A stretch of DNA of 64,000 nucleotides, taken from positions 6,574 to 70,573 of the forward strand of contig CACVBU010000209.1 in assembly GCA_902728285.1 (NCBI GenBank), in the 5' to 3' direction. Shown here one piece after another: positions 34,946 through 46,300 of the stretch (its first letter is position 1; each line of letters starts with the position of its first letter). The notes under the pieces were generated by a model. The model had not been told where the DNA came from. It saw only the letters and a program-made list of their open reading frames with translations, and made no database searches. Both the position numbers and the translations under genes were made by a program. The DNA is from Clytia hemisphaerica (Eukaryota > Cnidaria > Hydrozoa > Leptothecata > Clytiidae).

Positions 34946-36392
34946 TGATGCGTTATTTGGAAATTTTTAAAGGAGTGGGTACTATCCAAATGTTTTGCTG
35001 ATTTTTTGTGATCGTGATTGAAGACAAAAAACTGCGTTATATCGCCAGTTAGCGCCTCGTAAGAGAAACTGCTCAGGTTGGTGGACTGCTCCAGATTCGG
35101 GATGAATATTGAACAAACATCAGCTACAAACATTAGATTCCGGTTACTTTCACTTTCGTTTTTGGATAACATGCAATACAGTTTGGAATGTTTTGACAGG
35201 ACAACCCAGTCAGATTGCATCATTTGCCATATCACTTTAAGGAAAGCTTTCAGTAATGTCAAACTATGTCCTGGCAGTTTCCATGTCGTAATATTTTTCA
35301 AGTCAACATCTGTGACGTAATGATGGTGATACCAATACGCAGTTTTGTGCAATTTGAGTTTCTATAGAGGACTTTATAGAGCCTGACTTTTTAAGACATC
35401 TTGCTTACCTGATTTGCAGAAAACACTTTTGGACACGAATGGTTCAGTTTTCAAAGTTTGTAAACACGGAAAGTCCTGTCGAAGCTGAATGGCCTTGAAT
35501 GATCTCAAAAAGTTCCAGTTTTCCCGATATTTTCCGATTTCATAACCCGATTTTCATCTGGTTGATTCGACACTTCAGGAGCTTCAAAATTGTCTTGGAA
35601 AACACCTCGAAGGCCACAGAAAAGACTGAATGGTTCACAAACTTGTGTTTTCAGAAAATGCAGTTTGGCCTACTGGAGAAAACTGAGAGTTGATTTTATG
35701 AAATACCAGTAATACAAGAAATGCTGAGAACGTCATCACCTTAAGAGGTGAGGTGTTTTGGGGAAATATTTTTGCCAAAAAAACCCCAAAAATCATGAAA
35801 GGTTCAGAAAAAGTGTTTCAGGCAAAGTATTTTCCGATGATGACTTTTTTAAGATGAAAGGTTCAGGCTCATAGCCATAAGATTGGGAATTGAAGCCTTT
35901 TGTTTTTGTTTTTATGAAAATCATGTACGTGCACGAGGATGTGCTGATCCATACTTGCTGATCAAAAGGTAAATCCAAAAGCGGTATGTTTTTCATCCTT
36001 GTTTTGAGGAAATAGACTATTTAATGAATCATGTTTGAAAATAAACAAGCAAACGTAAACAACACAAATAGATTTGTAAGCATTTTCCATTTATAATTAG
36101 ATTACTCCCTGATCAGCTTTGTAGCAAATTTGATTATAACATAACAAATTAGAAGGATTAGTTTTGACGCAAATGAAAGATTTTCTGGTTCCGCCTTTCA
36201 CTAAAGTTTACACACAACAGAGCCTTGAGTTTTGGATAAATGGTCCATTTTCAACGCTTTTGGCGCCTCGAACCAGGGGTTTTGAATCGATCCTATCTTC
36301 AATATCCCATTCAGCTAATAGATTTAAATTAATGGGCTCTTCCAGAAAATTAGTGAAAAATCTTGATGCTTGTTCGGGGGAGAGGATGAGAT
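34909..36392 (-). CDS. unrecognised multi-exon gene (partial model)
   Basis: Four coding-like segments on the minus strand: about 36392-36212 (LSPEQASRFFTNFLEEPI..., ending VRGAKSVENGPFIQNSRLCC), 35997 to an uncertain donor (start NIPLLDLPFDQQVWISTSS), about 35553-35409 (WNFLRSFKAIQLRQDFPC...), and 35309-34909. Two junctions are phase-compatible: GT/GTAAAC to AACAAG/GATG (phase 2), and TCAG/GTAAGC to GTCACAG/ATGTT (phase 1, making an Asp codon). The last exon reads LKNITTWKLPGHSLTLLKAF... up to a TGA, its final 40 residues running into the CGTGAT repeat. I do not recognise the family. There is no signal peptide, membrane segment or metal-binding motif. The 5' end and the junction between the second and third segments are unresolved. 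Confidence 0.5.
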
Positions 36393-36489
36393 CTGTTGTC
36401 CGGGGGTCAAAATATTATATCCTCCACCTCCCATATTCAAAATTTTATAGAGGAATTTGATTTTGCGGTTGAAGAATACATTTAAGCCA

Positions 36490-36800
36490 AGATGACAAAA
36501 AGTGGTTTATACTGCTGTTCCGCAGTACTTATCAAAAAGGTGTGGCTCACTGCAGCACTATTTGAGTTTTTTGCGATTTTGGCGCTTTTGATTGCTAAGG
36601 GGATTTTTGGATTTTTATAGGTAAGTACGGTAAAGTATCATGCAGTGAGTCCGTACTGTACTTATCAATAACAATTCAAAACGCCCGCAACAATCAAAAG
36701 CTTCAGAATCACAAAAACTCGGATATTGCTGTGGTATATATTTTTGCAATTTTAGCGCTTTTGATTGTTAAGAAGGCGTTTGGATTGTTACGGTAGTATA
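36490..36800. repeat. foldback repeat
   Basis: GCGCTTTTGATTGCTAAG (36580s) and CAATCAAAAGCTTCAG (36692s) sit in arms of about 60 bp that are reverse complements, each ending at a TAAGTAC or GTACTTA. A third arm-like copy (GCGCTTTTGATTGTTAAG) follows near 36758. TGCAGTGAG/CTCACTGCA also pair. Confidence 0.65.
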
Positions 36801-37640
36801 AGCATGGGGAATCAACTTTTGCCCTGGAGGGGGAAGTGAATATTTTCTCCTTGATGGGGGGGACTAATGCAATTGGGGTATTTCAGGAAATTTTATGGGA
36901 AGTGGGGGTAGAGAGCACAAAGATCAGGTATAATAATTCAAATAGATGATTAAATGTGTCTATGTTTCCAGCATTTATGTGTTCATTGCAGGAAATTGTT
37001 ATATTTTTGTTAAGTTATTACGTAAAATATAGCGAATCGGTTGGTCACAAAAATATTCTTCGATAAGGGGACCCCGCAAAAAGGGTAGGTGGGGGGAGAA
37101 GACCAAATGGGGGTTTTAGGCCCCAGATGGGGGGACCTGAAAACCTGAAGGACACCATGATAAGTTTGAAGCATTCGTTTGTAAAGGAAAAGGAAGGTTA
37201 TGGCTCAACCACAATCAGTGAGGTTTCAATTCTTTAATGGGATAAATTTGGAAAGGCCTTGTATCCGAAGAATATTTCTAAACAAAAACATATAATGTCA
37301 AAAAAATACTTTTTGAATATTTTCTGGTATTAAAATGACACATTTTTAACAATATTGGACTTTGAAAGTACGCAGACCGCTAAATAGCTCATTAACACTT
37401 TTTAAGTGCTCAATCATAATTAATGATAAAACCATACGAAAAGTTTGTAATGTGATAATGATGATGATGATGAAAAATAATGTGACTTGATTTTGATTGA
37501 CGGATAATGATGATATGCTACTCAAGCCACCTGTTTTCTTTCGAAGACTTTCTTTCTGCGTGTGGTTAGCCATGTAGTAATTATGAAGCGTCTTTTTGTT
37601 CTCAATGAGCGGTTACCCGTTTATTTCTTTTTAATTTTTT
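36801..37640. other. no gene recognised; small ATG microsatellite at 37456-37472
   Basis: G-rich patches (GGGGGGGACTAATG, GGTGGGGGGAG) lie at 36825-37140. A minus-strand frame with ATG at 37573 (MANHTQKESLRKK) could be a small exon but lacks a clear donor. An ATG microsatellite spans 37456-37472. Confidence 0.35.
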
Positions 37641-38828
37641 CAGTTACTGTTTCAACGGTGATTTCGCAATACATCCCTGGACAGAGCTGTATACGCCATC
37701 TTTGATAGATGTTTTGTTTGAATTGGTACCCGTAAAGGATTGTTAAGAATTGACGTCTAATGATGCTATATCATCATAAGTTTTGAAGGGAAAGTAGATC
37801 TAGCGCTCTCGATGCATTTACACCGCTATTGAGTAGTGCTGCAACAAGCCGTATATATATAAAAGTTGCGAAGCGATCCAGAGCCTCCTCGATTCGCAAG
37901 TTGCAAGCAAAAAATTTAAGACATACAAACACTGTATATTCAATGGCATTTGTTAAGTTTTACTTAATACATTCGCTGCAGTCTTTCCGAATATCCTATC
38001 ATTCGCAAAAATTTTATAGTACCTCTCTATAAAAATGACATCTGTAGATTCTCTCATTGATGAAAAATGAAGCTTCAACCGTTCTATTTTTCATTTTCTA
38101 GAATAAATAGCAAAAAGTTTAAAGAAACAACAATATAAGAAAAGTAAGATGAAAACACTACAGTTACACATTCAGGGCATTTTGAATTTAAAAAAATAAA
38201 AAACAAACTGTACCCTTATAATCATAAAGGTTGGTGAGTCCAGTCAGAACACAGATTTGATCTGTAGCGTCACGCTTCACCTTCACAAATAATTTCATAA
38301 TAGAAAAAAGTCATTTTGCATTATCATAATATACTAATAATGTTAAAAAAAGGAAAAAACTTTCAAAACAGGACAAAGTAATTTCATATGATCATAATTT
38401 CCAACAGATTGCAAGAAGGGAAAAAAATCTTATGGGAAACATTTTTGTAATCTGAAAGAATGCGCAAAGGGAAAAAAAACGTATGTGGAAGAAGAAAACT
38501 TCAAGTCGACAACAAAAGTTTCCCATACTGTCGGGTACCTAATACCCCAAGTTGGTCTAATATCGACATGCCATAAAAAGGGTGTCGGAATTAGAGGAGG
38601 GGTGTTGACATTAGACCAAGTTACGGTAGCCGGGGGGTGGGGCTGCTAATTAATTTTTCCAAAATTTTCCAACCCCTACCCCCTCGCATATTAAATTTTG
38701 AGATTTCTTCCAACCCCCTGCACCCTGCTTATTCCAAGCCCCCCTACTAACCGAGAGTATTAGACAAACGTGGAAGAAAATTTCCAAATTGACAGCTTTC
38801 CACATTTAAAGCACAATTATATACCGTG
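37641..38828. other. ambiguous coding-like patch at 37645-37750, otherwise nothing
   Basis: After a good acceptor (TTAATTTTTTCAG ending about 37643) the plus strand reads YCFNGDFAIHPWTELYTPSL then a stop at about 37746. The minus strand is also open. The strand cannot be decided by eye. The remainder, to 38828, has C-rich runs at 38620-38750 and no exon. Confidence 0.3.
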
Positions 38829-39036
38829 AGATGGGGTAACTTGCATCAGTGGAGGCTAACATGCATAGCCCTCAAATAAATGACCTGGCACACTTTAACA
38901 CAAAGTTAAATCAAAACAAAAATGGTAGAGTAGAGCTGTGAGCGAGCTGCGTAGTTGTATTTTAATGACCAGCCAGGTCATTAATTTGAGGGCTATGCAT
39001 GTTAGCCTCCACTGATGCAAGTTACCCAATCTCCAG
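38829..39036. repeat. foldback element with arms of about 60 bp
   Basis: GGGTAACTTGCATCAGTGG, AGGCTAACATGCATAGCC and CTCAAAT at the left are mirrored by ATTTGAGGGCTATGCATG, TTAGCCTCC and CACTGATGCAAGTTACCC at the right. The unique centre is about 80 bp. It fits a small MITE. Confidence 0.8.
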
Positions 39037-40309
39037 TACCAAGTTCAAGACAGAAGTTATTTCCACATTTGCAATTTGTAAGGTATGTGAACAAAAAGGA
39101 GAAAAGAGACTGTTTTAATCTAATGTTTCCAGTCCATCTAAAAAGAACGACAAATATCTATTAAAAAGCAACAAAAAAAAAGAACAACGAACCCTAACTA
39201 ATCAAAGAACAACATATTTTGCCATCCAAAACCCCGACCGAAAGTGACTGTACCACCCCTACAGATTCATTCACCATTTTTTGTAACAGGAATTAACTAC
39301 ATGTGGTTTAAAAGAACGCAAAAGGTTCAAATATTGATGGCAAAAGTTAAGAAAATTTTCAAGTATGTTGACAATAAAACTTTTCAACGTTCAAAATGCA
39401 CAAAGAACATTTCAAAGTAAGTTCTGCAGAAGTTGGGTTCTGGGTTCACCTCGATTTAGCTGGTTTACCACCTCAGTTCCATCACCAGGTTCACCTTTTT
39501 CTAATTTACGTTTTCACTTGCCAGTTAAGTCAATGTTGTAGAAGAAGAAGAACTCAGTGAAATTCAATTATCAATCAGTCCATTTTGGTCCAAGGTTGAG
39601 TTAAAACTAACCTAAGTCAGTGCAACGATGTAAAAATAATAGATAACCAACTTGCCTTGATTCTCAAAAAACATCCGTGTTACGGTTGTAAAAATATTAA
39701 TGGCATTTTGCATCGTAAAAAGTGCAATTAAATAAAAACTTACTTCGTTTGCAACTTTCCACTGGACAGAATCGATCACGTGATGTATATTTTTCCAAAA
39801 TTTGGGTTAGAAAAAGTGTATTTTCCTATAGGCAGCCTCACAGAAGGAATTTTTTAATTAGATATTATTGTTCTATAAACATTCATCTGTTTATTTTGTA
39901 TCAGGCAACCTTCATGCACTTTTCATTTGTGAGATATCGCACTTCAAATCACACATATATTTTTCAGATAAACATCATTTATGAGCGTTTATTTATCCAG
40001 ATGAAGATTAAGTGGTATCAGGCCGATCCGTAGTCAATTTGTCTAAAGATTGGTACCTTTATCTTTTGAAAAAAATTCTAAAATTTGCAGTAAATAGCAA
40101 TTCAAATTTTCTATCAATTCAGTGGATGTCAAAAAGTGTGTCAAAATCTAGCTAAAAGCATAACACGCAATGCACACAGAGCTATTTAAAGGAGTGCTCA
40201 TTTCAATAGGAAAACAATCGTTGTTCTCTTGGGAGAAGTGCCTTCTAGAGGTAGTTGGTTATCTATTATTTTTACATCGTTGGTCAGTGAAAGTTACCTT
40301 AAGGGAAGA
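39037..40309. other. no gene recognised
   Basis: AT-rich sequence. A forward frame at 39722-40033 (103 residues) has no motif or splice support. Confidence 0.3.
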
Positions 40310-40765
40310 AATTTTCGCGGGAACTTAATTTCGCGGTTGGTCAAATTGTTTTTTTTCGCGGGAATTTAATTTCGCAGTTCATCGATTTCTAAAAAATTCG
40401 CGGGAATTTAATTTTGCAGTTCATCGGTATTAAAAAATTTTGTGGGGATTAAATTTCGCGGATCACTGAAATATTTGATTTTTTTTATTTGACTACACGT
40501 TGTTTTTTATAAGAAACACCTTTATAAGGAACCTGAGGCTGACATTTGACAGTGAATCTTATGAAAACTCACAAACTATACACGTATTTCAAAGAAATGT
40601 TATTAAAAATTATGAAAAATTTCGCGGTTCGCCTTTTTTCAAAAATTTCGCGGTAATTTAATTTCGTGGTTCATCAAATTTGTAAAATTTTGCGGGAATT
40701 TAAATTTCGCGGATTGGCGATTTCAGAAAATTTTGCGGGAACTTAATTTCGCGGGTTTTAGGCAA
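40310..40765. repeat. minisatellite of TTCGCGGGAATTTAATTTCGC units, split by a family A fragment
   Basis: About nine TTCGCGG or TTTGCGG cores alternate with AATTTAATTTCGC and GGTTCATC, spaced about 20 and 50 bp. The array is interrupted at about 40493-40615 by ACACGTTGTTTTTTATAAG and CCTTTATAAGGAACCTG, an end of family A, so the transposon landed in the array. Confidence 0.75.
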
Positions 40766-41047
40766 ATATATTAGACATTTTTGAGCATCAAACTGTTGTA
40801 TGTGACTGTGATCATAATCCGGCCCACGACAAAAAGAAGGAATCAAATGGTATGTTTCAATCGGTGCATTTGACATAGCAATAAACAATTCCCTAATCAT
40901 CAACTTTCCTGAGTTAACACAGTTAATGTCAAAATTATAAGCAAAGTCACAAAACTTTCGACAGAATATATAATGCTTGAATAACAGAATTAAAAAAGCA
41001 GACATTTTGGCCCAAATTTTTTAGCCCCTAGTGGAAAAAGTCTTGAT

Positions 41048-41308
41048 TGTCCCCCGGGGGGGGGGGCACTGGGTTTGCGGACTGACGGTATGTGCGGGCC
41101 AAAAATTGGCTTTTAAAATCGCACCCTTACAGTGCAGCAAAAATCAGTGAAAATCATACCCTTAGAGTGCATTTTCCGACCCTTACAGTGCATCTCTATA
41201 GTTTTTCCGACCCTTACAGTGCATTTTAAACATATTGCATTGGAAAAGGTACCCTTAGGACCCGCACATACCCGTCGGTCCTTTTGCCCAGCTGCCCCCC
41301 CCCCCCGT
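41048..41308. mobile_element. poly-G/poly-C ended inverted-repeat element, copy 1
   Basis: GGGGGGGCACTGGG, then CGGACTGACGG, then TATGTGCGGGCC at the left is mirrored by GGACCCGCACATACCCG, then TCGGTCC, then GCCCAGCTGCCCCCC at the right. The interior holds four ACCCTTACAGTGCA-type units (41124-41225). Related pieces lie at 43400-43530 and 62385-62645. Confidence 0.7.
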
Positions 41309-42189
41309 GATTGTCCTGACATTTTGACGAACACGATGAGAGAAATATAGAAATAGTGGATATTTAGGATTGTTCTGTTTTAGTAGGACATCAAATTTTT
41401 TATTTATAAAAAGTGTGTGTTGATATTTCTTAATCAGATCAGATAGTTACAGACAGACAGACAGGATGCTGGGAAATTTAACTATTGTGTCAAGAAAAAT
41501 TTCTCTCAAGTGAAAAGAAAGCTATGACTGTAAAAGGTGGAGTGCAATTTCCTTCCCACTGCTAAAAGTGAGGAAAAGTCAACAAATATATACTTCCCTG
41601 TTGGTGCACAAAGTTATGTGTTGTGTTTTGTTGAATCCAAAATGTTATGGCGGATGAAACTAATTATATGATTTTTCCAAATGATAATCGCCACAGCAGA
41701 GCAACAAATTCAATAAACTGGTAGCTAGTTGGTAGAGTTTTCCAAAAGCTTCCAGGTCAATAGAATTCTTCCTGGAAATATTCTTAGAATAAAAAATTCA
41801 CAAAATGGTTTCGATAAATAAAAATAAAAAGATCGAAACCATAACAAAGAAAATATCAACCAATCAGTTGTCTGATAGTACGAAAGTATCAACCAATCAG
41901 CTGTCTCATAGGTGAAGGAAGAGATACAAGATATACGGAAACGACGAAATGTCTCTTTTGGAAATAACCCTAACTGGGACATTTTCGGTGCCGTAAAGAT
42001 AAATTTTTTATTAACGAAAGTATCTACCAAACCGAGATTGATACCTATATTTGGACGAGAAACACAACCTTGAACGAAATACTTATCTACATTTAACAGA
42101 TGGGAACTAAATCTTAATTTTCCTTCTGCGCTTCCCTGGTATATAGAGTTTAAAGGTACGCACACACTATAGCAAAACTGCTTCGCTCA
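41309..42189. other. no accepted gene
   Basis: The minus frame 41725-42165 (146 residues) looks coding-like only in its first 90 residues and then runs through a tandem CAACCAATCAG duplication (41859 and 41890). No domain is recognised. Confidence 0.3.
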
Positions 42190-42300
42190 TGTATATTCGC
42201 TTCGCAATAAGGGTACCAATTTAAAAAAAATTCCGATCAAAGATTTTTCTTGGCCGGGGTTGAGAAACTTGGTCCAGGGATATATAAAGGTATGTGGTTC
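42190..42300 (+). repeat. repeat with an inverted partner at 43545-43640
   Basis: ATTCCGATCAAAGATTTTTC, TTGGCCGGG, GAAACTTGGTCCAGGG and TATAAAGGTATG are matched in reverse complement by TTACATACCTTGGACCAAG, TTTCTACATCTCGGCCAAG and AATCTTGGATCGGAGTTTC at 43545-43615. Confidence 0.55.
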
Positions 42301-42515
42301 ACTCTCTGTAACTCAAATAATCAGAATCCATATTTTCCGTAGTTAGTTATGGATGAATGGTCTGCTCAGCTATGTAAGGACCGAATGGAATGTTAGAAAG
42401 GAGCGGGAATTTGAGCTGCAGGGGGTTTAAAACCCTGATTTTCTGTCGCTTAGACCAGTGCAGTAACATACTGCCTATATCAGATTACCCGATCTAAGCT
42501 ACTCATTCGCTGGGT

Positions 42516-42588
42516 TGGCAGTAACCGAGATTGAACTCACAACCTTTTGATTGTAAGGCGAATGCTCTACCGACTGAGCCACCCGGCC
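42516..42588 (-). mobile_element. tRNA-Val-like relic (73 bp)
   Basis: On the minus strand GGCCGGGTGGCTCAGTCGG has a good A box, TTCGCCTTACAATC places TAC where the valine anticodon would be, and GGTTGTGAGTTCAATCTC resembles a B box. The acceptor, anticodon and T stems pair poorly, so this is a tRNA pseudogene or the head of a SINE and not a working tRNA. Confidence 0.6.
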
Positions 42589-43399
42589 ACTTCGCTCCTA
42601 TGTATTAATTAAGAGTGGTGTAATGATTCTCTAGGAACTAGGAAAGACCCTTGAATTAAGAAGAGTCGACCGCACTTCGATTCAAAAGACAGCAAGGGTG
42701 ACTCCAAATGAAATATTTAGCATACGATAACATAGGTTACTTGTTAATGTGGTGTTTTGAACGGGGAAAACAAAATAAGTAATCGATCTTTTACAGCTAA
42801 AAACGACCTGGATGAAAGTATAAAAGGAAATTCAGAAGCATCCCTATATATATGTTCAAATGACCTCATACAAATAACCGGAATGTTCTATTCCGTTTCT
42901 TGGTGAGTCTTAATTATGAAGAATTTCAGAAAAAAAAGAGTATTTTCAAGTTCTAAATGATAGTGGCTAAGTCAGTATCAGTGCTTAGAAAGCAATCACT
43001 GGGTCATCGGAGCTGAAGATATTAAATCTAATTTAATTAGAAAAAAATAACTGACACAAACCACCTGTTCGTCTTCCGCAAAAAAAGAAAATTGGATTTA
43101 CTAAAAATATGATTTGTTTTTAATTTGTGTTACGTGGTCGAATTAACTGAATTTCGAAACAATCACGAATTTTAATTTCTGGTATATTTTTGCAATTTCA
43201 GTTCCTTGTTCTAATGAGTAATGTCCTTTCAGTTTAAGAATTCTTTGAATGTTGCTGTTGCAGCACTGTTTTAGCTGAACGACTTTTACTAGGCCCTAGA
43301 TAAAGCCTGTGATAAACGGGACGACGAGTTTGAAAGTGGTGATAATGTTTTCACCCGCGAGAGGGGGAGTAGTGGGTTTACAATATTTCCTGGATTCGC

Positions 43400-43530
43400 T
43401 GATATTTTTACAATTACAGGGCATTTTTCAAAAAGTCCATCCTTAACAGCACATTTCTGTTATCTTGAAAACCATACTCTTAACCGTCGCACATACCCGT
43501 CGCCAATCAATTTGCCGGAATGCCTGTGGG
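43400..43530. mobile_element. poly-G element, right-half fragment
   Basis: CCATCCTTAACAGCACATTTC, CCATACTCTTAACC and CGCACATACCCGTCGCC match the right half of the element at 41048. The poly-C end is lost. Confidence 0.45.
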
Positions 43531-43544
43531 GATCCGGGCACTGA

Positions 43545-43640
43545 CCTTTACATACCTTGGACCAAGTTTCTACATCTCGGCCAAGCAAAATCTTGGATCG
43601 GAGTTTCTTGAAAGTGGTAATCTAATGACGGCACTTAAGA
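43545..43640 (-). repeat. inverted partner of the repeat at 42190
   Basis: Reverse-complement match described at 42190-42300. The two copies are 1.3 kb apart and face each other. Confidence 0.55.
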
Positions 43641-43715
43641 AAGCATATAAGGCTAAACCTGGAATGTCAGAATTTTAATTAAGTTTAAAGGTTAAAATAG
43701 TAAAAGCAGGGTAGG

Positions 43716-43963
43716 TATTAAGCCTAAAAAGCATTTTAGACTCAGGGAACTTTTTTCTAAAGCCTTTGTTATAATACAATAGCTATTTATAAGAATAAAG
43801 GCAATTTTCGGTCTTTGCTCACTTTGGGCGTGATGAGTGACGTCATCAAAATAATTTTTGTCAAAAGTTACATTATGTGCCATATTTCATCAAAAAAGAC
43901 CCACTCGATCAAAAGTTTGGAGGTGATACAGGAACAGCCCCTAAAAGCCTAGTATGAGTAGGG
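43716..43963. mobile_element. piggyBac-like MITE, left-truncated copy
   Basis: TTTTTTCTAAAGCCTTTG, ACAATAGCTATTTATAAG, TTTTCGGTCTTTGCTCAC and CATCAAAAAAGACCCACT match the right half of 5285-5808 in the same order. It ends CCTAGTATGAGTAGGG followed by TTAA at 43964-43967. The left terminal repeat is missing. Confidence 0.75.
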
Positions 43964-44099
43964 TTAAGGTGAGATGAAGAAATAAACATTGATTTTTCAT
44001 CTCATCATTACACAAAATCAGGGAAATTTCATTTGATAAGCTATTCAAGGTATTCATCTCAAAACAAACTTAAAAATGTCTCATGATTGCATCATAAAG

Positions 44100-44620
44100 A
44101 AACGTTTTTTGGCGATGAGCTCACATAACTGATGATCAAATGCATGAGTTCCAGAGAGGAAGGATGGAGAGCGAACCACAAATGAGTTAGATTTCTTCAT
44201 TTTCAGAAAAAAATATAAGAATTTACAAATTAAAGTGGCAATGAAAATGTACTTAAAGGATGGCATTTCTGAAATACCCAGGCAAGGAAATCTAATAATG
44301 GCTACAAAATAATTCTGTAATATATTGCAATAGATATTTTCAAGAGTATCAAATGATATCGTAATAATTGCTTCATATGTAAAGTTTTTGACGAAGAGCT
44401 CACATAACTGGTGATCAAATACAAAAGTTTTTGAAAGAAAGGACGGAAAGAAGAAAACCCACAAAAGCCCATTGTGAGTAAGATTTCTTCATTTTGTAAA
44501 AAACCATTCTTGTTTCCTGGGTGATAAAAATCTACAAGTATTTCCGAATTGAAGTGATGACTGAAAATGAACTAAATAACATGGCATTTCAGAAAAACGC
44601 AAACAATGAAATCAGCTAAT
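44100..44620 (-). repeat. direct duplication, about 279 bp apart, within one open minus-strand frame
   Basis: GAGCTCACATAACTG at 44117 recurs at 44396, followed in both by GATCAAAT, TTTCTTCATTTT and ATGGCATTTC. On the minus strand the frame 44464-44081 stays open across parts of both copies and repeats PSFLS..F.FDHQLCEL. It may be a decayed tandem gene pair or a duplicated non-coding segment. Confidence 0.5.
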
Positions 44621-44895
44621 AACCCCTGTGTTACAGACCCATGAACCCAAGCTTCATTGGAAAATTTGGCCGAAATTTAGACCCCAGTTGTAAAAATAAC
44701 TTACAATTTCAACCTACTGGGAAATTGACTTTGACAACATACTTCATTCCATTCGAAATTCAATGGAAAAAATTACATTCTAAAACCATCCCCACTGGAT
44801 AATTTAAACTTGAACAATTTAACTTCTATCCCCATTGGGATTCCAATAGAAACCACCTTTTTCCCTGAAGTGGGAAAAAGTTCCTCCAGGGCTGA
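44621..44895 (+). mobile_element. family B MITE, copy 5
   Basis: Opens AACCCCTGTGTTACAGACCC, with CTACTGGGAAATTGACTTTG and CATCCCCACTGGATAATT inside. It closes GGGAAAAAGTTCCTCCAGGG and lacks the terminal CTGTGAGACAGGGG. Closest to the 3734 copy. Confidence 0.65.
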
Positions 44896-46300
44896 TGACG
44901 AAATCATACTTTAGAAATGCTCGAAATGCAGGAATAGCTCAGCTCTGAAACCTCTTTGGTGCGATATTATGCCTTAATCAAAACTGTCTACTTTGATTTA
45001 CCAGTGAAGTAAACTGAATTGTGATCAGAAGATCTAAACGATTTTTTTATCTTAATGTTTTGAGTATTGCATATTGTCAAATTTTGATTAGTTCAGGTAA
45101 ACTAGTTCACGAAATTTTAGTCCATTTTGTAAAGCTTACACAGCATATTATATTTCCCACAATAATCAGCGCAGTAAAATGCTAAAAAGGCCTAAATGCA
45201 GATGGTAAGGTAGCCATTATGGATCGTCAACACATATTAATCAGGTAAATAATTGCCTCGCCATCAAAAAAGGATTAAACACATTTGGTGATGGGGATTT
45301 TAGGCTGTATTACGATATCGATAATGGATGTCATTATCACATCATAGGACAACCTTAAAATTGGGTCAAGTTGAACATTTACAAGAATTTTTGACATTGG
45401 ATTGGTCGTTAACTATTCAAACAAAAACTTTTAAGAACGCGTCATCTCTATTGTTTTGAATAACCAATTATGTGAGCATCTTGTAAAAACTTCAATGCAA
45501 TACAACTGTTAAAATCTTTTGAAAATTTCAAGATGACTCATCCATCAAAAGTCGGCCGTATATTATAAGAAGGGACTGGAGAGGAAACTCTTAAATGAAG
45601 CCATTTAAATAGTATGGCCTACGTGGCTCTCACACAAACGCTGGATAAAGAGTAAAATCTACAGCAAGACAGATTTTGAATAATATGCTGGGCAAAAAAA
45701 GTGTTAGATTCCATCTATGGAACGGCGCAAATGTTAAAGCTTCACTTTTCCTTGCTACAGAAAGGCTGAAAATTCCTCTCTAACCCCTCAGGATTTAATC
45801 TTAATGGTGCAGACCACACTAGGCCCAATTCTAAAGAATTCGTCTTCAGGCACCCGAAAATCAATTTTTTTGAATTATGAAAAAAGACTGTTCAAGTTCT
45901 TCATCCAAAGAAATCAATTTCTTGGTTGTTCTATATATTGTTACAAAATTTCCAGGTTTTTTTCCTTTAAATAAATGGATTGGTAGAATATTGGGCTTTC
46001 AACATAAGACCACTGATAAATCTTAAGTGACATAAAAGGCTTTCTACGTCATAAGTCGCACCGTAATAATATTATGTAAAATTTTGATTTCCCATTTTGA
46101 AATTGACTCACAAACTGTGTACGTGACACTCAAACATGAGACTTTTCTACTTTTAAGCTGTTTTACCAAGAATTCTTATGAGTTACATAAATTACATTAG
46201 CATATAAAATTTAATGGAATTTTTCAATAGACCTTTGTACACTGACTTAATCCATATTCATTATAAAAACACTGGCCTGGAAGGTTTTTGTTTCTCTTTA
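44896..46300. other. no gene recognised
   Basis: AT-rich sequence read on both strands. No exon with splice support and no bounded repeat. Confidence 0.3.

Noticed and set aside
41725..42165. 146-residue minus frame
   Set aside because: Crosses a small tandem duplication and becomes a low-complexity aromatic sequence; no domain or splice evidence.
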